From the NCBI RefSeq assembly GCF_000711875.1, contig NZ_JONM01000002.1:4769-68768 (forward strand): a stretch of DNA of 64,000 bases, written 5' to 3'. Positions 27,180-35,753 of this stretch are shown here, piece after piece. Each line of letters opens with the position of its first letter. The stretch's first letter is position 1. The position numbers and the translations under genes are program-made. The notes beneath the pieces were generated by a model. The model searched no databases, was not told where the DNA came from, and saw only the letters and a program-made list of their open reading frames with translations. The stretch comes from Andreprevotia chitinilytica DSM 18519 (GTDB lineage: Bacteria; Pseudomonadota; Gammaproteobacteria; Burkholderiales; Chitinibacteraceae).

Positions 27180-27923
27180 ATGCGCGCGTTTTTGCCGTCC
27201 CTATTGATGTTGGTGTCTTGTGTCTGTTTCGCTGCAAGCGATATCAGCGAGTTGAAAGAAGATGACGTTGTCTCTAATAACCAGATTCTTTTCGGTAAGA
27301 ATATCGTGCCGTTGCCCGCTGGCGAGTGGACCGTTGCCTATGCCAAATCGAGCCAGATGAAGATTGATCTTGGCGAATCAGATGTGAGGAACAATGGCCC
27401 GTTTCATGATGTTTATTTGGCACGGACCGATAAAAACAAGTTGACCGGCATGGTTAACATCTACGGTGCGCCTCGGCTGTATAACTCCGTCGATGCATCC
27501 GGTTTTTCTGATTGCGACAGAGACACCAAGCACTACGCTGTCGCTCAATACGGCACCACGAGTGCCTTCCCGAAATGCAGCTACATCGATCTTTCGTCTG
27601 GCGTGATGCGAGATGGGACTAAGTTGGGGAAGATTTGGTCTGATGTTCAAGCCACGAATGACAATGCGCCTGCATCGTTCGTCGTGCTCGCTTATCGGAA
27701 AGCTGAGCGGCAAAGCAAATTCGCCATCGACTTCTATTTTGCTCCCGAGCAGCTTGGCTTTAGCAAGGAGGATTCGTGGGATCCTGACCACCTGAGCGAC
27801 AAGCAAAAAGCCTATCTGACCAAGGCAAACGTGTGGTTGAACGAGGTTGTGCAGCGCTTGAAGGACAATCTGAACGGCGATGCCAAAAACTTGGCGCTGC
27901 CGGAATTCCCGACCGCACTTTGA
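27180..27923 (+). CDS. secreted hypothetical protein
   Basis: A 247-residue protein with a signal peptide (hydrophobic 3-18, likely cleavage after CFA at 18 or nearby). The mature part includes ILFGKNIVPLPAGEWTVAYA, a typical opening of small periplasmic proteins of unknown function, and three Cys. Single gene followed by a strong terminator; the function cannot be told. Confidence 0.75.
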   Translation: MRAFLPSLLMLVSCVCFAASDISELKEDDVVSNNQILFGKNIVPLPAGEWTVAYAKSSQMKIDLGESDVRNNGPFHDVYLARTDKNKLTGMVNIYGAPRLYNSVDASGFSDCDRDTKHYAVAQYGTTSAFPKCSYIDLSSGVMRDGTKLGKIWSDVQATNDNAPASFVVLAYRKAERQSKFAIDFYFAPEQLGFSKEDSWDPDHLSDKQKAYLTKANVWLNEVVQRLKDNLNGDAKNLALPEFPTAL

Positions 27924-27944
27924 TCCACGTGGTCGTGTGGCGTA

Positions 27945-27979
27945 CATAACAAAGCCGCCATGAAGGCGGCTTTGTTATG
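27945..27979 (+). terminator. terminator palindrome
   Basis: CATAACAAAGCCGCC-ATGAA-GGCGGCTTTGTTATG, perfect 15-bp arms; serves the gene ending at 27923. Confidence 0.85.
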
Positions 27980-28350
27980 TCTTCTCGCAGATCAGCCGTT
28001 GCGTGCAATTCAAGCGATACGTATCGCCGTTCGACCAACAGCGATGGGAATGTGCCGGGCAGCATGCTCACCTATCAATGGCCAGACGCCATCTGCAAAC
28101 ATGAATTACGCACTGATGGGACCCATGGCGGTATGAGTTGCGCCGGGCGCATCGGATGGACAGTTCTTGGCTATCGCGTGGAGTTCGCAGTCACAGCAGT
28201 GACCAGGTTGCGAGTATCAGATTGCGCTGCCTTGTCGCGCCCCTTTTTCTGGTATTGCGAAAACTGCGGAATAGCGATCGCAGCAAGGATGCCGATGATC
28301 GCAACCACAATCATGAGTTCAATAAGCGTAAACCCCCGACCTTTTTTCAT
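27975..28350 (-). pseudogene. decayed type IV pilin gene
   Basis: From ATG 28350 the frame reads a class III leader MKKGRG then [20 protein letters not shown] and continues as a pilin helix to [12 protein letters not shown] before a stop at 28171-28173. Pilins run 120-160 residues. Downstream, other frames hold pilin-like pieces (AKNCPSDAPGATHT; then WSNGDTYRLNCTQRLICEKT to a stop at 27975), so at least one frameshift has broken the gene. If translated, the 59-residue product would still have a complete prepilin signal and helix. Confidence 0.65.
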
Positions 28351-28638
28351 ATTTCTTCCGTCTGCTTTGTAAGAAAGGATGTGTTTTCAAACATAAAACA
28401 CATACAGGCGAGAAATACTGACACAGGAGGGCTCGTAGATGAAAACCGTTTGTCGTTCAAAAAGCTGGATCAGGGGCCGATCAGGGGGAAGTGGACACCA
28501 TACTGCGGCTCCCTTTGGTCTCGCCTCAGCCGTCAGTCGCTAGCAGCAAGATCGATCTGCAAGGTGCCAGACCCATCGGTACGTACAATCCCCTGACAAG
28601 CCACTGACTTGGATCGCTCTGGCAAATCGACTGCTAAT
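28351..28638. other. intergenic region
   Basis: Holds the presumptive upstream region of the pilin remnant (ribosome site GGAAGAAAT-like on the minus strand). No gene or repeat seen. Confidence 0.4.
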
Positions 28639-29034
28639 TCACTGTTCAGGCATGTCTTCTTCTGATTGATGAATGCAGGTGATTTTCCATTCACCGTCAA
28701 TTAATTCAATTTGGTATGTATTGAAATACCGCACCTCATCGCCGTTATTCCTGGTTACGTGCCAATTGAGTTTGGCAGAGGCTAATTTGTCATTGATCTG
28801 GTTTTGATCGACGATGGTGTAACGCGCATTGTGGAAACCTTGCTCGCCAAACCAGCCATAGAGCGCGGTCAAGGTGTCGCGCAGCTCGTTCTGTTCGGTC
28901 CAGGTGTTATGTTCGCCGGTGATTTGTGTGCTGAAAGGCAAGGCATAAAAGCGCATTACGCCGTCCACCTCAAGCCGGGAATAGGCGGCTGCGAATTGCT
29001 CAAAAAACGCATCGAAATCGATATTGTTGTCCAT
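28639..29034 (-). CDS. NTF2/SnoaL-like protein
   Basis: A 131-residue protein with the NTF2-like pattern: helix DFDAFFEQFAAAYSRLEVDG, then strands ending in YFNTYQIELIDGEWKITCIH. These cone-shaped folds serve as small enzymes or binding proteins; no active site is obvious. ATG 29034 is preferred over 29064 for its AGGTG ribosome site. Confidence 0.7.
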   Translation of the reverse strand: MDNNIDFDAFFEQFAAAYSRLEVDGVMRFYALPFSTQITGEHNTWTEQNELRDTLTALYGWFGEQGFHNARYTIVDQNQINDKLASAKLNWHVTRNNGDEVRYFNTYQIELIDGEWKITCIHQSEEDMPEQ

Positions 29035-29163
29035 GCACCTGATCTCTGGGGAATAGGTATTCATATTTGTGCCGCAGTATACGGGTTAGTCCCCGTCATT
29101 AAATCGCCGGCTGACACGTGGTGTCAATTTGTGTGCTGAACGGCCGTGGGCCGATATGCCATT

Positions 29164-29195
29164 AAAAAGGGCTTGAATCGCTTCAAGCCCTTTTT
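29164..29195 (-). terminator. terminator of the sigma/anti-sigma operon
   Basis: AAAAAGGGCTTGAA-TCGC-TTCAAGCCCTTTTT, perfect 14-bp stem with T-run. Confidence 0.85.
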
Positions 29196-29216
29196 GCATC
29201 GTTTCGCTCAAGCGCG

Positions 29217-30017
29217 CTAGGACGCGGTCTTTACGCTCGCCCGCTCCCTGATCTGCTTGGCAAATGTCGTTAACACGGCTGCATTCGCATCTGATACCGC
29301 CCAGAAGACCATGCCGTTCTGTTGCCAGTGCACGAGTTGATAGCCGCGTTGTGATTGCTGGGTAACAGGCGTATCCGGGTGGCCGTCTGCTGGCCAGATA
29401 TACAGATTGATTACATGCAGCTTGTAGCGATACACCAGTGCGGCGACTTCCTGTCGCGCCAGGTAGTCCATCCGTCCTCCGGCCAGCGGAAAGCCGGCAT
29501 CGGCCAGTTCCAGCACGGGGGGCGAGAAGCTCACCTTGCCGGCAAACCACGGTTTGACCGTGTGCTGGTCGGTGCTGATGACGTCCATCAAGTGACCTGG
29601 CTGCAGTGAGCGCACGTGTGAAGTGAGGATGTCATCGCCAATCAATGCGGTCTGATCGTGGATCGCAGGCAAGACCAGCAAGACGGCGAGCATCGCGCTT
29701 GCCAATGTGCCACCAGCGCCGGCCAAACTCAGCCCGACCCACGGCTTGCGCCACCACGCCAAGGTTGGGGTGGTGCGTGCAGGTGCGGGGCGGTCTGGCA
29801 GCCCTGTCAGGAGTCGCGCGGCCAAGCCATCTGGCATAGTGGTTTCTGCTGCGTGTTGGCGTAACAGTGCATGGGCCGTTTCCTGCCTTGCCAGGGCTTG
29901 GCGGCATTGCGCGCATTCAGCCAGGTGTTGGTCGACGGTGGCGCGTTCGGTCGCGCCCAGTTCGTCATCGATGTAGCCGGCGAGCTGCATATCGACAATA
30001 TGTTGGGTATCCATCAT
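29217..30017 (-). CDS. zinc-finger anti-sigma factor
   Basis: A 266-residue membrane anti-sigma factor: zf-HC2 motif with His 31 and Cys 35/38 (HLAECAQC), a membrane helix at about 96-116, and a periplasmic domain. The zinc finger part binds the sigma factor encoded just upstream. AGGAGA precedes tandem ATGs at 30017 and 30014; the first abuts the sigma stop. Signal unknown; release would free the sigma factor. Confidence 0.88.
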   Translation of the reverse strand: MMDTQHIVDMQLAGYIDDELGATERATVDQHLAECAQCRQALARQETAHALLRQHAAETTMPDGLAARLLTGLPDRPAPARTTPTLAWWRKPWVGLSLAGAGGTLASAMLAVLLVLPAIHDQTALIGDDILTSHVRSLQPGHLMDVISTDQHTVKPWFAGKVSFSPPVLELADAGFPLAGGRMDYLARQEVAALVYRYKLHVINLYIWPADGHPDTPVTQQSQRGYQLVHWQQNGMVFWAVSDANAAVLTTFAKQIRERASVKTAS

Positions 30018-30533
30018 CTAATTCTCCTGCGCCGTCAAAGCGCGCAATAACAGCTCCCGCCCGCGTGCCAGCCGCGACATTACCGTGCCGATGGGCGTGC
30101 CGGAGATATGGGCGATCTCGCGGTAGGAGCAATCCGCCATTTCGCGCAGGACGATGGCTTCGCGATAGGCCGGCGGCAGTGTTTGCAGGGCGGTGTTCAC
30201 GGCATCACGCAGTTCGGCGCGTTCGGCGAGTCGTTCCGGGTTGTATGACCAGTCGGCCATCGGTTCATCGTCTTCGTCCAGCGGCTGCAGCGGTTGGCCG
30301 ACTGGCAGGCTGTCGTAGAAACTGTGCCGCACGATGGTCAGCAACCACGCTCGCGCATCGTCGCCCTGAAAACGCTCGAAATAGCGGAACGCCCGCATGC
30401 AGGCTTCCTGCAATATGTCTTGGGCATCAGCATCGTTGCGGGTCAGGCCACGGGCAACGCGCCATGCCACGCCAAGATGCGGCGTGATCAACTGTTCAAA
30501 TCGATTCATAGGGGCCGTTATCAGTGCGTTCAT
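30018..30533 (-). CDS. ECF RNA polymerase sigma factor
   Basis: A 171-residue sigma-70 of the ECF type: region 2 (ARGLTRNDADAQDILQEACMRAFRYFERFQG) and region 4 HTH (LPPAYREAIVLREMADCSYR then GTVMSRLARGRELL). Cognate anti-sigma follows directly. It is divergent from the Tat phosphoesterase/cupredoxin pair, which may be its target. ATG 30509 is an alternative start. Confidence 0.92.
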   Translation of the reverse strand: MNALITAPMNRFEQLITPHLGVAWRVARGLTRNDADAQDILQEACMRAFRYFERFQGDDARAWLLTIVRHSFYDSLPVGQPLQPLDEDDEPMADWSYNPERLAERAELRDAVNTALQTLPPAYREAIVLREMADCSYREIAHISGTPIGTVMSRLARGRELLLRALTAQEN

Positions 30534-30638
30534 TAGCTTGAACCGTGATCACAATGCTTTTATTCCACGTCGCCGGGAATAAATTGCGCGTTGCCTCTGT
30601 TCTCCCGATTGAGCACTCACTCAATCAAGGAGAAGAAC

Positions 30639-31556
30639 ATGGACAAATCATGGAGTCGCCGCGATTTCCTCACGCTGGTCGGGATGGGCGGGGTGGTTTT
30701 GGTATCGGGCTGCACCAGTTTAGGCCAATCGTTGCAAGGCGGCGGGCAGGCGGCGGCAGAGGATTTTTTCTTTGTGCAGCTCTCGGATACCCATTGGGGT
30801 TTTGAAGGGGCGGTGGCCAATCCGGATGCGGCTGGCACCTTGCCCAAGGCCGTGGCGGCGGTCAACGCGCTGGAGCAAGTCCCCGATTTCCTGATCTTCA
30901 CCGGCGATCTGACCCACACCACCGATGACCCCAGAGAGCGCCGCCGCCGTCTGGCGCAGTTCAAGGAGATCGTGAGCCAACTCAAGGTGCCGGTGGTGCA
31001 CTTCATGCCGGGTGAGCACGACGCCGCGCTCGATAATGGCAAGGCGTTCAGCGAGTTCTTCGGCGCGACGCACTACACCTTCGATCACAAGGGCGTGCAC
31101 TTCATCGTGCTCGACAACGTGAGCGATCCCAGTGCCCGGATTGGCGAAGCACAGCTGCAGTGGCTCGCGGCGGATCTGGCCAAGCAGGACAAGAACGCAC
31201 GTATCGTGGTGTTCACACATCGCCCCTTGTTCGATCTTTATCCGCAGTGGGATTGGGCCACGCGGGATGGCGATGCTGCCTTGGCGCTGCTGATGCCGTA
31301 CCAGAACGTCACCGTGTTCTACGGCCATATCCATCAGGAACATCATTTCCGCACCGCCCATATCGAACACCATGCGGCGAAGTCGCTGATCTTTGCACTG
31401 CCCGCACCGGGCTCTCAGCCCAAGCGCCTGCCGGTGCCGTGGGATGCTGCCGCGCCGTACCGCGGCTTGGGCTGGCGCGAGGTCGCCAAAGCGCATTCGC
31501 AGAAGAACTACCTGCTGACCGAGATGGCCGTGACCGGAGGCGCTACGCATGTTTAA
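30639..31556 (+). CDS. Tat-exported metallophosphoesterase
   Basis: A 305-residue calcineurin-like phosphoesterase. The N-terminus has a twin-arginine motif (SRRDFLTLVG) and ends VLVSGC, a lipobox, so it is probably a Tat lipoprotein. Metal motifs: SDTHWG, GDLTH, GEHD, and GHIHQEHH. The ATG at 30639 has AAGGAGA 5 bases upstream. The next gene starts 8 bases before its stop. Substrate unknown; it looks like the 3',5'-cyclic nucleotide or purple phosphatase branch. Confidence 0.88.
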   Translation: MDKSWSRRDFLTLVGMGGVVLVSGCTSLGQSLQGGGQAAAEDFFFVQLSDTHWGFEGAVANPDAAGTLPKAVAAVNALEQVPDFLIFTGDLTHTTDDPRERRRRLAQFKEIVSQLKVPVVHFMPGEHDAALDNGKAFSEFFGATHYTFDHKGVHFIVLDNVSDPSARIGEAQLQWLAADLAKQDKNARIVVFTHRPLFDLYPQWDWATRDGDAALALLMPYQNVTVFYGHIHQEHHFRTAHIEHHAAKSLIFALPAPGSQPKRLPVPWDAAAPYRGLGWREVAKAHSQKNYLLTEMAVTGGATHV

Positions 31557-31926
31557 GCTGAATCGACGCGGGTTCTTATCGCAAGTGGCGACGCTATCGG
31601 CTGCCCTGGCCGGTAGTGTCGTGCTGGAGCAAATGGCGCAAGGTGCAACGGAGCGGATCATCCGTATCACGGCCAAGCGTTTCGAATACATGCCATCCGT
31701 GGTCCAGATCAAGGCGGGCGAGTCGGTGATTCTGGAACTGATTTCAGCGGACGTGCCGATGGGCTTCAATCTGCCCGATCTGAAATTGCGGACGGATGTC
31801 GTCCCCGGCATGGTGGCGCGGGTGACCATCCCGCCGCAAAAGCCACGCGAGATGGTGTTTTATTGCGATGTGTTTTGCGGCAGCGGCCATGAAGACATGA
31901 GTGGGGTGCTGAAGGTGGTGGCTTGA
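31549..31926 (+). CDS. CuA-like cupredoxin, Tat-exported
   Basis: A 125-residue periplasmic cupredoxin: twin-arginine start (NRRGFLSQVA), then a COX2/N2OR-like fold. The metal loop CDVFCGSGHEDM gives Cys 106, Cys 110, His 114 and Met 117, the spacing of a binuclear CuA centre. The upstream His usual in a DVxHGF motif is replaced: here it reads DVPMGF, with Met 71. It is translationally linked to the phosphoesterase. Function may be copper handling or electron transfer. Confidence 0.85.
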   Translation: MFKLNRRGFLSQVATLSAALAGSVVLEQMAQGATERIIRITAKRFEYMPSVVQIKAGESVILELISADVPMGFNLPDLKLRTDVVPGMVARVTIPPQKPREMVFYCDVFCGSGHEDMSGVLKVVA

Positions 31927-31947
31927 GCACTGCGCTGCAAACGAATA

Positions 31948-31972
31948 GAGACGCGGCTTAAAGCCGCGTCTC
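31948..31972 (+). terminator. possible terminator hairpin
   Basis: GAGACGCGGCTT-A-AAGCCGCGTCTC palindrome 21 bases after the cupredoxin stop; no T-run, so it may be only a 3' stabilising hairpin for either strand. Confidence 0.5.
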
Positions 31973-31980
31973 CCCGCTAT

Positions 31981-32220
31981 CTAGGTATTCCTGGCCATCC
32001 CCCGGCACGCTTCGCAGTACTTCACCCCCGCGCCTTCGATGGCGTTCTTCAAAGTGTTGCCCGTCGGGTCGATCAGCAGCAGGTCGCGGGCAGCGGTCAG
32101 GCCGTGCAGGTAGCCGCTGGAAAACTCGGTATTGGCCCGGGCGGGTTGTGGTGTTGCGGGGCACGTTGCGGTCACGCTGATCGGTGTCCGCGCGTTGTTC
32201 ATGGCATTGGTGTGGTTCAT
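31981..32220 (-). CDS. small protein divergent from the S24 repressor
   Basis: A 79-residue protein of unknown family whose conserved-looking part is SGYLHGLTAARDLLLIDPTG with a C-terminal CEACRGMA Cys pair. Divergent from the repressor and sharing its operator region, it may be controlled by it. An ATG 15 bases upstream (32235) is an alternative start. Confidence 0.6.
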   Translation of the reverse strand: MNHTNAMNNARTPISVTATCPATPQPARANTEFSSGYLHGLTAARDLLLIDPTGNTLKNAIEGAGVKYCEACRGMARNT

Positions 32221-32312
32221 GGCCTGTTTCTGCAATGTCGACAGATTAATTTGTAGATTAATACAGATACTACTGTCAACGTGGCAACAAAACGGTTTGT
32301 AGTATTCCGGCT
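32221..32312. promoter_or_regulatory. divergent promoter/operator region of the S24 repressor
   Basis: AT-rich stretch with GATTAAT repeats at 32247 and 32260 and ACAGATTAATTTGT, a near palindrome. Fits operator sites between a phage-type repressor and a divergent gene. Confidence 0.45.
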
Positions 32313-32984
32313 ATGAACACGACGTACACAGAGCGCCTGCTCCAGGCGATGAAAAATGCAAATGTCTCGCAGAGTGAGCTGGCGCGGGCCGTCGGCATCA
32401 AGCAGCAATCGATTCAATATCTGTGCGATCTCTCGAAACATGCCCGTGGCAGCAAGTACACGACCGAGATCGCCCGCCATCTGCAGGTGAGCCCTGAATG
32501 GCTTTCCAACGGGGGTGGCCATTCGACGCAAGAGCCGGCCGCGACCTACAACGTGGTGCTGGCTTCCGATGGTGAATCCAGCCTGCTCATCCGCAACCCA
32601 GTGCCGTTGATTGCCTGGGCGCAGGTCATGGAATGGTGCAAATCCGCTGTGCCGGTGAGCGGTATCGAGGTCGAGGAGTGGTTATCCTGCCCAGAGCAGG
32701 TCGGGGCCAGGGCCTTTGCGCTGCGGGTGCGTGGTGGCTCGATGGGGCCGCGTTATCTGGATGGCGACACCATTTTTGTCGACCCGGATGAGGTGCCGGC
32801 GCACGAGAGCATGGTGATTGCCTGGCGTGCGGGAGATTTCACCTTCAAGCAGCTGCAGCGAGATGAAAACGGTGCTTGCTACCTGACGCCGCTGAATCCG
32901 GATTGGCCGGGACCAAAATTCCAGGTGCTGGAGGACGACGATGTGATTTGCGGCGTGGTGGTGGGCAACTGGATGAAAGCGTGA
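32313..32984 (+). CDS. HTH/S24 (CI- or LexA-like) transcriptional repressor
   Basis: A 223-residue repressor: N-terminal Cro/CI HTH (NVSQSELARAVGIKQQSIQY), C-terminal S24 peptidase with Ser in RGGSMGP and Lys in FTFKQL, so RecA-stimulated self-cleavage is expected. A short linker with Thr/Pro joins them. No other phage genes are adjacent apart from the small divergent gene. Confidence 0.9.
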   Translation: MNTTYTERLLQAMKNANVSQSELARAVGIKQQSIQYLCDLSKHARGSKYTTEIARHLQVSPEWLSNGGGHSTQEPAATYNVVLASDGESSLLIRNPVPLIAWAQVMEWCKSAVPVSGIEVEEWLSCPEQVGARAFALRVRGGSMGPRYLDGDTIFVDPDEVPAHESMVIAWRAGDFTFKQLQRDENGACYLTPLNPDWPGPKFQVLEDDDVICGVVVGNWMKA

Positions 32985-33075
32985 TTCAGTCAGGTCGCTG
33001 CTATGCCACGACAAGTCCAATAAAAACCCACACAGCCTGAGCTGATGCGGGGTTGGGCGTTCCTGGCGAGCTGAT

Positions 33076-34458
33076 CTAACTGATGGCCCGTTTGAGCGGC
33101 ACCAGCCGGCGTAGCACCAGCAGATCGGCCAGCAGAATGACCATGATGGAAATCCCGACCGTCGGGAACAACACCGCCAGCGCCACAAAAATCGCCGTGC
33201 CGGTTTTCCAGCGCGGCAATTGCCTGGGTGTGGTCGGCGCGCCGAGGCGGCCGGTTGGGCGGCGTTGCCACCACATCACGCTACCGGTCACGCACATCAG
33301 GATCACGAACAGGCAGGCGCACAGCATCAGTAGCTGGTTGGCAAGGCCGAAGAATTTGCCTTCGTGCAGCGCCACGCCCATTTCGACGGCGCGGGGAACG
33401 AGGCCGTAATCGCGCCAGCCGGTCTGCGCCAGCACCTTGCCGCTGTATTGATCGACGTGGATGGTTTGCTCCTGGCGCGGGTCGTCCGGAAAGACCGAGA
33501 GGGTGTACACGCCATCTGCGCTGCCGGGCAGGCTGATGCTATAGCCGCCCGGTAAACCGGCGCGTTCGCCGAGCGCTTGCAGTTGCGCCAAGGTGACGTT
33601 GCTGGTGATTGGCGTAGCACTCGACGCTCCGTCATGGTGATGCTCGCCGCTGTGCTCGGCATGCGATTGCGGCAACGGCGTGTTCTCCACCGCCCACGGC
33701 ACGGACTTGTCGGCATCGGTGTTGAGACTGGCGGCAAGCTGGTTCGACTTCGGTACGTCATCCCACATTTGCGCCGGAAAACGGCTCCAGACCTTGGCAT
33801 ATTGCGCGCCCCAGATGCCGCTCCACGGCAACCCGCTGAGCAGCATGAAGGCAAGGAGCAGCGCACCCCAGAAGCCGGCGACTGCATGCAGGTCACGCCA
33901 GAAGATCCGTTTGGATGCGCGCAGGCGTGGCAGCAACGTCCCCCAGATGCCGCCACCACGTGGCCACCACAGATAGAGGCCGGAGACGAGCAGCACCAAC
34001 GCCCAGCTCGCGGCCATTTCAACGACGAAATCGCCGGCCTTGCCGAGCAGCAGTTTGCCGTGCAGTTTTCTGGCGATGGCTTGCAGATTGTTGCTGTCGT
34101 CCATCTCGCCCAGCACTGTGTTGCGATAGGGGTCGACATAGATGGTTTGCGTGCCGCCATCAGCGCGAGCCAGCGTGAAGGCACTACTGCGGTCGGCGGC
34201 AGGGGGCGGTACGAACTTCTTCACCGGCAAGCCGGGGTAGGCGGTTTTGACAGTGGCGAGTTGGGCGTCGGCGCTGACGGTCTTGCCTTGCGCGGCGACG
34301 ATCAACTGTTGCCGGTACATCAGCACGTCGAGCTGCGATTTGAACAGGTAGACGATGCCGGTGAGCGCCAGCATCAACAGAACGGGAACGACGAACAGCC
34401 CGGCGTAGAAGTGCCAGCGCCAGGCGAGCGTATAGAAACGCGGTTGCGTTTGAGCCAT
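33076..34458 (-). CDS. PepSY-associated membrane protein
   Basis: A 460-residue inner-membrane protein of the PepSY_TM family: helices at about 18-38, 145-165, 190-212 and several near 375-455, with periplasmic PepSY-like domains holding YVDPYRNTVLGEM and HVDQYSGKVLA. A His-rich loop (HAEHSGEHHHD) suggests metal contact. Relatives reduce ferric siderophores at the inner membrane. Followed upstream by a DUF2946-type gene, a pair also seen in copper/iron loci. Confidence 0.85.
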   Translation of the reverse strand: MAQTQPRFYTLAWRWHFYAGLFVVPVLLMLALTGIVYLFKSQLDVLMYRQQLIVAAQGKTVSADAQLATVKTAYPGLPVKKFVPPPAADRSSAFTLARADGGTQTIYVDPYRNTVLGEMDDSNNLQAIARKLHGKLLLGKAGDFVVEMAASWALVLLVSGLYLWWPRGGGIWGTLLPRLRASKRIFWRDLHAVAGFWGALLLAFMLLSGLPWSGIWGAQYAKVWSRFPAQMWDDVPKSNQLAASLNTDADKSVPWAVENTPLPQSHAEHSGEHHHDGASSATPITSNVTLAQLQALGERAGLPGGYSISLPGSADGVYTLSVFPDDPRQEQTIHVDQYSGKVLAQTGWRDYGLVPRAVEMGVALHEGKFFGLANQLLMLCACLFVILMCVTGSVMWWQRRPTGRLGAPTTPRQLPRWKTGTAIFVALAVLFPTVGISIMVILLADLLVLRRLVPLKRAIS

Positions 34459-34539
34459 GAGAGTTTCCAGTTTGAACAGGCCGTATCCAGTGCGGATCGG
34501 CCGGGCCTCGTGATGGACGAGGGGAGCGGAATCAGCTGT

Positions 34540-34908
34540 TCAAACCAGAGCTGGCGGGGCACGAGGTGGCGCGAGCCGATCACGTGGCAGGCTCTGCGGC
34601 GGGGCGATGGGGATGAGGAGCGCAAGGGCATAGGCCGCTTGGTACTGGCGCGGCGTGATCCACGGCCAGACCGGGGGCGCGTCGCCGAACGCCACGGCAA
34701 CGGTGCAGTCCGGGCATTGTTCATGGGCGCTAGGCAGGGCAGGGAGTTGCCGGGTCAGGCTGGCGTTGGCGGTCGCGCTGCAAAACGACATTGCGAGCGC
34801 ATTGCCCGTCGGCATGCCTTGCTGATGCCACAACCGCGCCCAGCCCTGCACGGTCAGTGCGAGCATCAGAACGAGGTAAAGGACGGCAAGGGGGCGAAGC
34901 CGAAGCAT
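34540..34908 (-). CDS. DUF2946-like membrane protein
   Basis: A 122-residue protein with an N-terminal hydrophobic helix (8-24), a Cys (SFCSA) and a HEQCPDCTV motif, then a second hydrophobic stretch. The H-x2-CPxC arrangement suits DUF2946, small proteins linked to copper or iron uptake genes. Same operon as the PepSY protein (81-base gap). Confidence 0.65.
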   Translation of the reverse strand: MLRLRPLAVLYLVLMLALTVQGWARLWHQQGMPTGNALAMSFCSATANASLTRQLPALPSAHEQCPDCTVAVAFGDAPPVWPWITPRQYQAAYALALLIPIAPPQSLPRDRLAPPRAPPALV

Positions 34909-34967
34909 GCGGGCAGCCAGGAAAATGACGGCTGATTATAACTGCCGGCTGAGCGTGACGTGCCGGT

Positions 34968-35753
34968 TCAGGCTGGCTTTCTTTGGGGGCGGAAGTAACG
35001 CGTATTGGCGTAAAACGCCGCATCCTGCTGTGGCCACCAACCGGGAATGCCGAGGTAGGGCAGCGGTGGCAATTGGCGTGGCGTGGTGAGTTCGCCACCA
35101 TCGATGAGCGTGGCGATACGGGCATCCAGATGGGCAATGCGCTCGGCCTGCGGCAAGTCGAAATAGTCGGGCGAAACCGGGATTTGCCAGCTCTTGCCGG
35201 TGAGGCCGGCAAAAGGATCAAGCAATGCTTCGTAGTTGGCGTGGCCGAACGAGACTGCTTCGATGCGCGTGCCCCAGTCTTGCCGATGCTGGATAAAGAG
35301 TTCGTCCCAGGCGTGATCGCGTTGCCGGGTGAATAACGCCGGCTCGCTACTGGCGACGATCAAGCCGCATTCGTCGAACAGGGTTGCCGCATCGCGCACC
35401 GGGCCGCGGGCGTTGTCGGTGGCAGTAGCCATGACACGCCGATGCAGGCTGTTGAGCGCGGATTTACTGCGTGGGAAGGTGAGCCAAACCAAGGCGTTGA
35501 AGAGGTCGTGCCAGTTGGCACGGGTTGCGACCCGACCCAGCTCGGCGATTTCGGTTTCGTAATAGTGGGTGAGCGAATCGGGATCGACGAAGCGGATGGG
35601 TAATCCGGCGGTATTTCGTGGTGCAGGCAAGCGCGCCAGATCATCCAGGGCGGGGAAGTGCGGGAACTGTTCCAGCAGCGGCAGCAAGGGGGCGTAGGCC
35701 GGATGCTGCCGGAAGTAGTCGAGCGGCCATTCCGGCCAGGTCTCCGGCATCAA
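34968..35753 (-). CDS. DUF3025 protein
   Basis: A 261-residue cytosolic protein with the DUF3025 core: LPIRFVDPD, YYETEIAELGRVATRANWHD then LFNALVWLTFPRSKSALN and an RDHAWDELF block. Function unknown. It follows the PEBP-like gene with a four-base overlap (ATGA). Confidence 0.85.
   Translation of the reverse strand: MMPETWPEWPLDYFRQHPAYAPLLPLLEQFPHFPALDDLARLPAPRNTAGLPIRFVDPDSLTHYYETEIAELGRVATRANWHDLFNALVWLTFPRSKSALNSLHRRVMATATDNARGPVRDAATLFDECGLIVASSEPALFTRQRDHAWDELFIQHRQDWGTRIEAVSFGHANYEALLDPFAGLTGKSWQIPVSPDYFDLPQAERIAHLDARIATLIDGGELTTPRQLPPLPYLGIPGWWPQQDAAFYANTRYFRPQRKPA

Noticed and set aside
27977-28372. 131-codon plus-strand frame
   Set aside because: It is the complement of the pilin remnant, whose leader and helix are unmistakable on the minus strand.
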